A DNA stretch of 18,718 nucleotides from CAZFLD01 sp964519835 (GTDB taxonomy: Bacteria; Spirochaetota; Spirochaetia; DSM-27196; CAZFLD01): NCBI GenBank assembly GCA_964519835.1, contig CAZFLD010000072.1, positions 1-18,718 on the forward strand, given 5' to 3'. Position 1 is the stretch's first letter, and each line of letters opens with the position of its first letter. The notes under the pieces were generated by a model, which ran no database searches, had not been told where the DNA came from, and saw only the letters and a program-made list of their open reading frames with translations. Positions 1 to 6,058 of this stretch are shown piece after piece. The position numbers and the translations under genes were made by a program.

Positions 1-1
1 T

Positions 2-691
2 CCCTTGATTCCTCATGGATGGAGCCATGTCCTCGCCGAAGGCGGCGGGCGGTTGAACAATAACTTTACCCACAAGCTTGCGATTGTCTTGTCCTTGTGT
101 CCGTCGAGGATCAGACGAGTGTGCGGGGAAACACGCAACGACCTCAAGCGGGCACCGGATACGGGTTCGACTCACGACTTTCGTACCCGAGAGCAACGTG
201 CTCCAAGCCCTGCGCACCTCGATACAGTGTCGTGGAAAGATGTGGACTCGGATTGGAGTTACACCGTAGCCCTGGAACTCGAACCATCGGATCCGCGTTT
301 GGGAGATTCCTGTTCGGTGCTGTTCAAACATGGGGGTCTGCGTCCTCGATTTGCTCCCGACCACATTGCAGCATACGGGAGCGAAGGGAGCGCCGTCCTT
401 GAAAAGGTCTATGGGCAAGGACGATGCCTGCTGTACCGACGCGATTCGAGCCGGTGGGTCGAGAGCGAAATCTCGTCCGAAGTTCGTAGCCGCCTTCCGG
501 CCATCGATGACGTTGCCGGGAGAAACTGGACGGCCCAAATGCTCGAATTTGTGGCCGATATCAAGGGAGAACCTCACCAACCATATCTGACGTTTCGAGA
601 GGGCCGGCTTTTTCAGGAGATCATCGACTTGGTTCGGGGCTCGCTACCCGGAGGAGCCTTTGAGTACAAACGTGAGGAGTTGGGTTTTTAG
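2..691 (+). CDS. Gfo/Idh/MocA-family oxidoreductase, C-terminal part (5' end outside window)
   Basis: The reading frame is open from the window edge, so the gene starts upstream and the Rossmann NAD(P)-binding half is missing. What remains resembles the C-terminal alpha/beta domain of Gfo/Idh/MocA dehydrogenases. It has a Gly-rich turn followed by an NNN-F-x-HKL segment (GGGRLNNNFTHKL), where family members carry the GGG...H substrate-site element, then a GETRNDLKRAP stretch. The end is typical of the family: PYLTFREGRLFQEIIDLV. These enzymes oxidise or reduce sugars, inositols or sugar nucleotides in the cytosol; the substrate cannot be told from this part. The frame is intact to the TAG at 689-691. 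A TTG at 5-7 can be read as a start but lies inside the conserved domain, so it is not the true start. Confidence 0.72.
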   Translation, partial: PLIPHGWSHVLAEGGGRLNNNFTHKLAIVLSLCPSRIRRVCGETRNDLKRAPDTGSTHDFRTREQRAPSPAHLDTVSWKDVDSDWSYTVALELEPSDPRLGDSCSVLFKHGGLRPRFAPDHIAAYGSEGSAVLEKVYGQGRCLLYRRDSSRWVESEISSEVRSRLPAIDDVAGRNWTAQMLEFVADIKGEPHQPYLTFREGRLFQEIIDLVRGSLPGGAFEYKREELGF

Positions 692-1120
692 CTGCACCTT
701 GCAGCGTTTGGGGGGAGTACGTTGGGTCTGCGGGGCGCCTCTCCTACGCCTGACTGAGGCTTGCTGGCACAATCGCCAACACCTCCGCCGCAAGCTCCGC
801 GAGAACCTCCCACTGCCGCTCGAACGCGTCGTCACCACGCCGCCTTGCCGTTGGTCGATATCGGATTGATCGCCGCCTGGAAGCGGCCGGAGAGAGACCT
901 GGATCACAACTGCGGTTTCGTTCGTTCGCAACTGCGGTTACCCCATGATGCTCGGTCCGCCTCCACGCCGGTCTGGATAGAGCAAGCGTCAATCAAAACA
1001 AACCCATGTGCCGTAGGGGATTGCGGCCAAAACGCAGAACGGATACGGCCCGCCGGCACGACCGTTGCTCACTTGAATCACAAATACGAACAGGGCCGCG
1101 CCACGGCCGAAGGAGCAATT
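692..1120. other. Intergenic stretch without a convincing gene
   Basis: No open frame here has a recognisable domain and a ribosome binding site. The frame of the lipoprotein gene stays open back to 761, but its residues before position 1121 look like translated non-coding DNA. A minus-strand frame ending near 747 finishes with a protein-like segment (AFERQWEVLAELAAEVLAIV) that may be the tail of a decayed gene; I cannot name it. An 11-bp direct repeat is listed separately. Confidence 0.5.
907..939. repeat. Two direct copies of CAACTGCGGTT, 22 bp apart
   Basis: The 11-mer CAACTGCGGTT occurs at 907-917 and again at 929-939. The start-to-start distance is 22 bp, close to two helical turns, so a dimeric regulator could bind both from one face. 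The pair lies about 180 bp upstream of the lipoprotein start. A regulatory role is only an inference; no clear promoter follows. Confidence 0.25.
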
Positions 1121-1498
1121 GTGAAAAAGCTATCCCTCATCGCCCTATCCTCTTTGTTGATCATCGCGCTAACCGGATGCGCCACAATATTCAAGGGCCC
1201 CACGGAAGACGTTGACATAAGCTCGGATCCCGACAGAGCGGAAGTGTATGTCAACGGAGTTCTGATGGGTCGGACCCCGATTGCGCTGCAACTCCGGTCG
1301 GCGGACCAGCACGTGATCGAGTTTCGAAAGGAAGGCTACGACAGCCGGACCGTCATCCTAAACGGATCGGTTGGCGTCGGCTGGATTATCCTCGACGTCT
1401 TTACAGGCTTCCTGCCGGTCATCATCGACGCCATCACCGGCGACTGGTACCACCTGGAGACCACCAACGTGCGCGCGGCACTCGAGTCGGAAGAGTAG
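1121..1498 (+). CDS. PEGA-domain lipoprotein
   Basis: This is a 125-residue secreted lipoprotein. The GTG at 1121 is chosen because AGGAG lies 8 nt upstream and the translation then opens with a lipoprotein signal peptide: KK, a hydrophobic run, and the lipobox LTGC at about residues 16-19, so the mature protein starts at a lipid-modified Cys. Residues about 30-75 form one PEGA domain (DISSDPDRAEVYVNGVLMG, then a TP and an EGY segment), a small beta-sandwich named after its PEGA motif and common in surface proteins. A hydrophobic stretch near residues 85-105 (VGVGWIILDVFTGFLPVII) follows, and the end is acidic. Proteins of this layout are usually envelope-anchored with unknown partners. It stands alone, downstream of a long non-coding stretch. 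Confidence 0.85.
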   Translation: MKKLSLIALSSLLIIALTGCATIFKGPTEDVDISSDPDRAEVYVNGVLMGRTPIALQLRSADQHVIEFRKEGYDSRTVILNGSVGVGWIILDVFTGFLPVIIDAITGDWYHLETTNVRAALESEE

Positions 1499-1499
1499 A

Positions 1500-1700
1500 G
1501 AGGTCGACGATCTCAATGCGCATCTTGTGCAGCAAGTCGCGATGCCACTTCTCGGTGTCGAGATTGTTCTCGAAGAACTGTGATATTCGCAGAAACATGG
1601 TTTCGAGCCCGCCTCTCGATCGTAGAGAAGAATGCCACGCCCTTTGCCTGACCGCGCCAATCTGCTGGTCCGTCATCCGACGTGGTGACTTCTCGGCCAT
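1500..1700 (-). pseudogene. HepT-like ribonuclease toxin, N-terminal fragment
   Basis: The minus-strand frame starting at ATG 1700 reads as the first half of a HepT-like protein (the longer HEPN relatives of HepT/DUF86). It has a GLETMFLRIS segment, then EKWHRDLLHKMRIEI, matching the family pattern of FY-x-G-x-E-x-IFxxI followed by WHxxLLxxMxxEI. Family members continue with PGVRPAVIS and a catalytic Arg/His helix. Here the similarity stops after about 65 residues, next to the stop codon of the convergent lipoprotein gene, and the rest of the frame is antisense to that gene. The nuclease half is therefore gone, and no nucleotidyltransferase (MNT) partner is next to it. The identification rests on pattern memory. 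Confidence 0.45.
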
Positions 1701-1745
1701 GTTATGATTCTACGGTGGGGCGGAGGCTGTGGGAAGACGGCAGTC

Positions 1746-2330
1746 CTAACCGCCGGTGTTCAAGAAATCGTTCGTTGCGATATCTGAGCCAAGTACATCG
1801 CTTTTCACCGCCTCGTCGCGCCGGTAGTAGTCGGGTTTGCCAAACCTCCCCGCGGCTTCGAGGCGGTATACCATCACCCAGGCGGCGTCGCCATTGACGA
1901 TCCAGTACTCCCTGACGCCGTGGCGCTCGTAGAGCGCAAGCTTTTCCGTTTGGTCTTTGTAGCCTGTGCTGGGAGAGAGGACCTCGACCGCGAGGTCCGG
2001 CGCCGAGTGGGCCCCTATGTCGTCGATCTTTGACGCGTCGCAGAAGACGGAGATGTCCGGCTGCACCACTGTCCGTGTATCGTCCATCGACTGGGAGGGA
2101 TAGTCAGGTAGGCGAACGTCGAGTGGTGCTACAAAGGTCCGACAGCCGATCCTATCCGCAGCATCGGCAACACGGCGGAGGAGCGCCAGCACAATGGTTT
2201 GGTGTCCCGGCGTTGGCGCCGGGCTCATGCTATAAGCGACACTGTCGATTAACTCCCATCGCTCATCGTTGGGCCACCGCGTATAGTCGCCATAGGTGTA
2301 GCCGGTGGCCTGTTCCTTTGGATTCGACAT
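1746..2330 (-). CDS. Uma2-family (DUF820) putative endonuclease
   Basis: This 194-residue protein matches the Uma2/DUF820 family, a PD-(D/E)XK-fold group of predicted endonucleases often found in many copies per genome. The family signature is complete: VVQPDISVFCD near the middle (the PD of the fold), then DLAVEVLSPST (acidic residue of the core strand), then KLALYERHGVREYWIVN with the catalytic-type Lys. The usual N-terminal part is also present (YTYGDYTRWPNDERWELIDSVAYSMSP). The ATG at 2330 is preferred over frame-open codons upstream because family similarity starts there and a -10-like box lies 8 nt before it. The natural target and role of this family are not established. The gene lies 95 bp downstream of the helicase, same strand, with its own likely promoter. 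Confidence 0.85.
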   Translation of the reverse strand: MSNPKEQATGYTYGDYTRWPNDERWELIDSVAYSMSPAPTPGHQTIVLALLRRVADAADRIGCRTFVAPLDVRLPDYPSQSMDDTRTVVQPDISVFCDASKIDDIGAHSAPDLAVEVLSPSTGYKDQTEKLALYERHGVREYWIVNGDAAWVMVYRLEAAGRFGKPDYYRRDEAVKSDVLGSDIATNDFLNTGG

Positions 2331-2338
2331 GTGGGGCA

Positions 2339-2347
2339 AGTATACCA
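2339..2347 (-). promoter_or_regulatory. Extended -10 promoter element before the Uma2 gene
   Basis: On the minus strand TGGTATACT fits the extended -10 consensus TGnTATAAT with one mismatch. Only 8 nt (TGCCCCAC) separate it from the ATG at 2330 and there is no Shine-Dalgarno, so a transcript started here would be leaderless or nearly so. No good -35 box is visible, as is common with extended -10 promoters. Confidence 0.45.
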
Positions 2348-2425
2348 CAAACGACTGGTCGCCGGACGCGCAAACGGCGGCAACGGCTGTGCCGGCGCGC
2401 ACGGAGGCGGGGCAGGCGTGTTGCC

Positions 2426-4660
2426 TCAGCCGTCGAGAGACCGGCAGAAGTCGTGGAGCACGGGATCGTCCCCCGGAATCACAAAGGCATTTAGATGTTC
2501 CATGGCCCGCGTCATGCCCACAAAGAGAAGATTTCGCAAAAGGCGCTCGGCGGCATCGTCGTCAAACTTCCCCCGCCTGTTGAGGTACGGCGCAAAGAGG
2601 AGCACGACGGGAAAGTCGAGGCCCTTGCTCGAATGCAGCGTGGAGATACGAACCCGGCCGGTAACGTCGAAGCGAAAGTCCTTGTCGGTTATCACGGCTG
2701 TGTCCCATCCCCCCGCGGAGAGCGTCCCACCGACGCGCTCGAGCTCGGCTTTGTGGGGCACCAGGATGCAGATGTTGTCCGCCTCATATCCAAAGGTATC
2801 CAAGAACAGACGGAGTTTTGTTTGCAGGAGGGCGAGAAGCTCGTCGGCTGAGTCCGCCACAAAAAGCTCCGGCGGAGGGCCCTCCCGAAAGGCAAACGAA
2901 CCCTCGCTCTTTTTTCCCACAAAACGGGAGGCGGCTTCATGGACCTGGCGAGAGTTTCGGAAGTTGGTCCTGAGCACCCTGGTCCTACCTGCAACCCTTA
3001 CACCGGCGCGCGCAAACGGAGAGGCAACACCATAGATGCTCTGGGTAATGTCGGCGGCCATAACAAGGTGGCCGGTGATCAGTTTCTTGAGCGTGAGAAT
3101 GTCGCCGGCGGTTAGATCTTGCGCCTCATCGAGGTAGATTGTTCGCACGTCGCGAAGCGCCTCGGCCCCCTCCGCCTCGAGAGACGAGAGGAGCTTTATA
3201 CGAGCGTAGTTCCGGCTGTAGGCCTTTGCCTTATCCATGCGGCAGGCGCACTCCTCCCGGATCGTCCACACCTGCTCCCGCTGACCGCGAGACAGACGGC
3301 GCCTGAGCCCGAGCCGCGGGATGACTGCTTCTACGTACTCCTCTCCTGTTATAACGCTTGCAAACAGGTAGGCCTCGATCTCGGTAGCGAGCTCCAGGTC
3401 GGTAAAAAACTCGGTAGTGTTTACCTCGGCAACAACACGCTCCACCGCCTCAAAATCAAATGCGGCCTCCGGCTCGACTCGGCGCAGGCGCTCGAGCATA
3501 AAAAAGTCGACGGTCTGAACCAGTCGTTTGGCCGCGCTTATGCCGAGGAGGTCCATCACGTAGTCTTCAAATTTGGCGAGCGTTCGGTTGAAGGTAAGGA
3601 GGACCGCGTCGTTGCTCTCGACACCAAAATCGAGCTCACCAACCTCCCGGCTACGACGAAGTGCCTCGATCAACACAAGCGATTTGCCGGTTCCGGCGCC
3701 ACCCCGAATTAGAAAATCTGCATCGCCCGTGACCGCCGCCGCGGCCTCCTCCTGCTCCGGGGTGAGCCGCATAAGTGTGCGCTCGTAGTCGAGACGCGTG
3801 CGTGTGTAGACACTCATCCGCCCGAGATTGTGAATGTAGCGCTCGAGCTCCTCGTACTGTTCCATCTTTTTGAGGAGGTCTCGGCGCTCGTCTCGAAGTC
3901 GGGCCCGCTCATGCCGAAGCTCGTCGACGCGCTTGTCCTTCTCTTTTGCTCGCTTCCGCTCTTTGTCGATCTCGAGACTAAACGACTCGATCTTGTTTTC
4001 GAGTTTGGCAAGCTCCGCCTCTTGCGCCTCGAACTCGTCGATGCGCCCGAGAAGTTTTTTGTTGTTCCGTTGGAGATCTACCAGCTCCGTTTGCAGCGAC
4101 TTGAGGACACGCGACTGCTCATCAAGCGATCGCCGTTCGTTCCACACATCAAAGGAACGCTCGAGGTCTCTGACCTCGGGAAGGCGGCCGAGCTCCACGA
4201 GCGTGCAGAACACAAGAAACAGATGCGTCGCCGCACGTGCCTCTTCCGCATCCATCGCGCCAAAGGAGTGGCGAACGCGGTTTGTGAATCTGTGCTGTTT
4301 GCCAAACTCGTGCAGGCAGTACAGGCCGTCGACATGAGCACCGGCTGCCTCGTCTATGAGGCGATTGCGGTAATCCCACACCACATCGCTGAACTGCTCC
4401 GACTCCGACGCGGCAAGGATGTCTTTTATATAGTGTTCGACAAAGGAGTGGAGAGCCAGAACGTAGAAGCCCGGATCGCTGCCGACCAAACGGTTGAGGC
4501 GCCCAAGCTTTTGCTGCAGCTGGTCCGACACGGCGCGTGGATTAGCTGCGCACGAGCCGTCGCGTTCCGCGCGAACCGCTTGCGCAGGTCTTTCGAGTGG
4601 CTCGGAGGCGGATCGCCGCGCCAAACGTTTCCAAAGGCACCGCGGAATCGGGAACTGCAC
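2426..4660 (-). CDS. Superfamily 1 (UvrD/Rep-like) helicase with N-terminal helical domain and coiled coil
   Basis: Up to 744 residues. The helicase core shows all major SF1 motifs: Walker A GGAGTGKS (320-327), Walker B LDEAQD (510-515), a motif III-like AADITQSIYG (535-544), motif IV RTNFRNS (564-570), motif V TLHSSKGLDFPVV (674-686) and motif VI LLFVGMTRA (711-719). It should be an ATP-driven DNA or RNA translocase. Residues about 180-275 are a charged coiled coil, and 44-165 form a helical domain that recalls DUF4145/HEPN-type regions (ALHSFVEHYIKDIL, NRVRHSF); that assignment is tentative. No nuclease motif is evident. The GTG at 4660 has no ribosome binding site and its first 43 residues look non-coding; a GTG at 4531 is an alternative start, also without one. 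It lies downstream of the WYL fusion gene on the same strand, so co-expression is plausible, with a hairpin between. Confidence 0.85.
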   Translation of the reverse strand: MQFPIPRCLWKRLARRSASEPLERPAQAVRAERDGSCAANPRAVSDQLQQKLGRLNRLVGSDPGFYVLALHSFVEHYIKDILAASESEQFSDVVWDYRNRLIDEAAGAHVDGLYCLHEFGKQHRFTNRVRHSFGAMDAEEARAATHLFLVFCTLVELGRLPEVRDLERSFDVWNERRSLDEQSRVLKSLQTELVDLQRNNKKLLGRIDEFEAQEAELAKLENKIESFSLEIDKERKRAKEKDKRVDELRHERARLRDERRDLLKKMEQYEELERYIHNLGRMSVYTRTRLDYERTLMRLTPEQEEAAAAVTGDADFLIRGGAGTGKSLVLIEALRRSREVGELDFGVESNDAVLLTFNRTLAKFEDYVMDLLGISAAKRLVQTVDFFMLERLRRVEPEAAFDFEAVERVVAEVNTTEFFTDLELATEIEAYLFASVITGEEYVEAVIPRLGLRRRLSRGQREQVWTIREECACRMDKAKAYSRNYARIKLLSSLEAEGAEALRDVRTIYLDEAQDLTAGDILTLKKLITGHLVMAADITQSIYGVASPFARAGVRVAGRTRVLRTNFRNSRQVHEAASRFVGKKSEGSFAFREGPPPELFVADSADELLALLQTKLRLFLDTFGYEADNICILVPHKAELERVGGTLSAGGWDTAVITDKDFRFDVTGRVRISTLHSSKGLDFPVVLLFAPYLNRRGKFDDDAAERLLRNLLFVGMTRAMEHLNAFVIPGDDPVLHDFCRSLDG

Positions 4661-4743
4661 GTATTTGCAGCGTTTTCATTCAACCAGCATGCAATTGTCG
4701 GCATGCCATGTCAATCATTTGGACGCGGGGCTGTGATTTGGAC

Positions 4744-4756
4744 GCCGCGACGCGGC
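4744..4756 (-). terminator. Hairpin after the WYL fusion gene, possible attenuator/terminator
   Basis: GCCGCG-A-CGCGGC is a perfect inverted repeat starting 10 nt after the stop of the fusion gene. It lies inside a wider GCGGGG...CCCCGC pairing (about 4730-4765). There is no T-run on either side, so it may only weaken read-through into the helicase gene. Confidence 0.3.
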
Positions 4757-4766
4757 TTCCCCGCGC

Positions 4767-6002
4767 CTACATCGGTCGTCCGTACAGCGTTTCCGGAACG
4801 TCCACCGCGTAGAGGGTCGCGGGTGCAACAACGGCGGTAGAAAAGGCTCCGACGTGCTGATAGTCGATCGGGATGTAGTCACCGGGCGGAACGCTTCTAC
4901 TGCCGGAGTACAAGACGGTGCGATAGTGTGCGGGCTTGGGAGGCACGCCCGGTCCGTCGGCGGGGACAAATGCCACGGCATGGAAGGTGCCGTCGGCGTT
5001 TTCGATGGAGGCGATGTAGGCGTCCCGACCCCAGTAACGGAACAGGGCGGCAGTTACGAGCGCAAAGTCCTCGCAGTCCCCTCCCCCGGCGGCATAAAAA
5101 AAATCCGGGCGTAGGGCCGTCGGATTGTGCCGATAGCGCATGCTTTGATAAAGGCGGCTTTGAAACTGCTCCACCTCGTGCCACGAGAGCTGCTCGTCCC
5201 CGTTTGCGTCCGCGGCAGCAAAACGCTCGATCACGGCGGGATCGGTAACGCCGGTTACCGTCTCGAAGCGCGTTCGCGCTACCACCTCCCGCCGTTCCTG
5301 GTAGGACACGGACACGGTGTCGTTCCGCGAGCCCCGGCTCAGGCGCCCTTCGATCCGGGCGATGGCTTCCTCCATACGACGCCGACTCTCCTCAAGAATC
5401 TCGTCAATGGAGCGAGTATTCCGGACGGCCAACAGGGCGCTTACATCGGCGTAGCGGAACCCGGCAGGGACGGTCTCGTAGCTCGGTGGCACATAGACGG
5501 TGGAGGGTCGTACCACACTTACGCGCACGGGAGCCGCATTATAGAAGCCGAGTCCACGAAAGAGATCCGACCACTCTACGTTACTTCCCACAAGAAAGAA
5601 AAAGACGCCAAAAAAGACGATGACGCCCCAGGGAGGGCTGCGCCGCGGAGCGCGACGGCGACACGCCTGCGGAAGTGGAGACGGGGCCGCCGCGGCGGCA
5701 TGCCGTGCCACCGGCTCCGCCGGTGCAACCGATTGCCGCGGCACCGGGCGCGGCGGCCACGCCACGGGCAAGCCTGGACCGATAGGTGTCGGAGGGCGCC
5801 GGAGCACGCCGGTCACATCGCGCATTCTGTCGACGCGGAAGGTGCGCATTTCCCCCTTTAGGCTGCAGAGGCCCCGGATGTATCGTGCTCCGTTGGCGGC
5901 AACCCAGGATCGCTCTACGTCCACCGTCCGTCGGCTCGAGTCCCCGTGGGCGTTTGTGTACGAGAAGCTGACCTTTGCGCCGCTGCGAAGAAAACTCACC
6001 AC
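4767..6002 (-). CDS. WYL-domain / transmembrane / EF-hand / transglutaminase-like fusion protein
   Basis: This 411-residue protein has an unusual domain order. Residues 8-66 resemble a WYL domain, a ligand-sensing beta-barrel (VSFSYTNAHG, YIRGLCSLKGEMRTFRVDRM), but no helix-turn-helix precedes it. A Pro/Ala-rich linker (68-120) leads to one membrane helix (about 125-141, WGVIVFFGVFFFLVG). Beyond it come a short helical stretch (198-222), a canonical EF-hand Ca2+ loop D265-x-N-x-D-x-x-L-S-x-x-E276, and a transglutaminase-like/NlpC-like core: C310 in GGGDCEDFALV, H341 in TFHAVAFV and probably D380 in YIPID. By the positive-inside rule (RRRAPRR before the helix) the WYL part is cytoplasmic and the protease-like part outside. 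GTG 6002 has GGGAG 5-6 nt upstream. Divergent from the CARF activator with a sigma-54-like promoter between. The substrate is unknown. Confidence 0.8.
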   Translation of the reverse strand: MVSFLRSGAKVSFSYTNAHGDSSRRTVDVERSWVAANGARYIRGLCSLKGEMRTFRVDRMRDVTGVLRRPPTPIGPGLPVAWPPRPVPRQSVAPAEPVARHAAAAAPSPLPQACRRRAPRRSPPWGVIVFFGVFFFLVGSNVEWSDLFRGLGFYNAAPVRVSVVRPSTVYVPPSYETVPAGFRYADVSALLAVRNTRSIDEILEESRRRMEEAIARIEGRLSRGSRNDTVSVSYQERREVVARTRFETVTGVTDPAVIERFAAADANGDEQLSWHEVEQFQSRLYQSMRYRHNPTALRPDFFYAAGGGDCEDFALVTAALFRYWGRDAYIASIENADGTFHAVAFVPADGPGVPPKPAHYRTVLYSGSRSVPPGDYIPIDYQHVGAFSTAVVAPATLYAVDVPETLYGRPM

Positions 6003-6013
6003 GTTACTCCCTT

Positions 6014-6029
6014 AGCAACAATCGGGCCT
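6014..6029 (-). promoter_or_regulatory. Sigma-54 (RpoN) -24/-12 promoter candidate for the WYL fusion gene
   Basis: The minus strand reads AGGCCCG-ATTG-TTGCT against the consensus TGGCACG-N4-TTGCW: GG (6028-6027) and GC (6016-6015) are exactly 10 nt apart, and only two consensus bases differ. The gene on the other side encodes a sigma-54 activator, which fits. Caveat: the predicted start point, about 12 nt after the -12 GC, falls at 6003, right at the GTG 6002, so the mRNA would be leaderless and the GGGAG at 6007-6011 would lie upstream of it. Confidence 0.5.
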
Positions 6030-6038
6030 ACAGTGTAG
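6028..6038. promoter_or_regulatory. Perfect palindrome CTACAGTGTAG in the divergent promoter region
   Basis: CTACA-G-TGTAG is an 11-bp perfect inverted repeat that ends on the -24 element of the sigma-54-like promoter. It is the only clear dyad in the 56-bp gap between the divergent genes. It could be an operator for the CARF regulator or another factor; enhancer sites of sigma-54 activators are usually farther upstream, so an autoregulatory or repressor site fits better. Confidence 0.3.
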
Positions 6039-6058
6039 TCTGAGTCCTGGGAGTAGAG

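Noticed and set aside
761..1120. N-terminal extension of the lipoprotein frame
   Set aside because: The extension is Pro/Arg-rich non-coding-like sequence. The GTG at 1121 has the ribosome binding site and the signal peptide.
3830..4840. Long plus-strand open frame antisense to the helicase (336 codons)
   Set aside because: It mirrors the coiled coil and core of the helicase, which shows complete SF1 motifs on the minus strand. No domain or ribosome binding site supports it.
5127..5861. Plus-strand frame antisense to the WYL fusion gene
   Set aside because: The minus strand carries the EF-hand, membrane helix and catalytic-type residues; the plus frame shows none.
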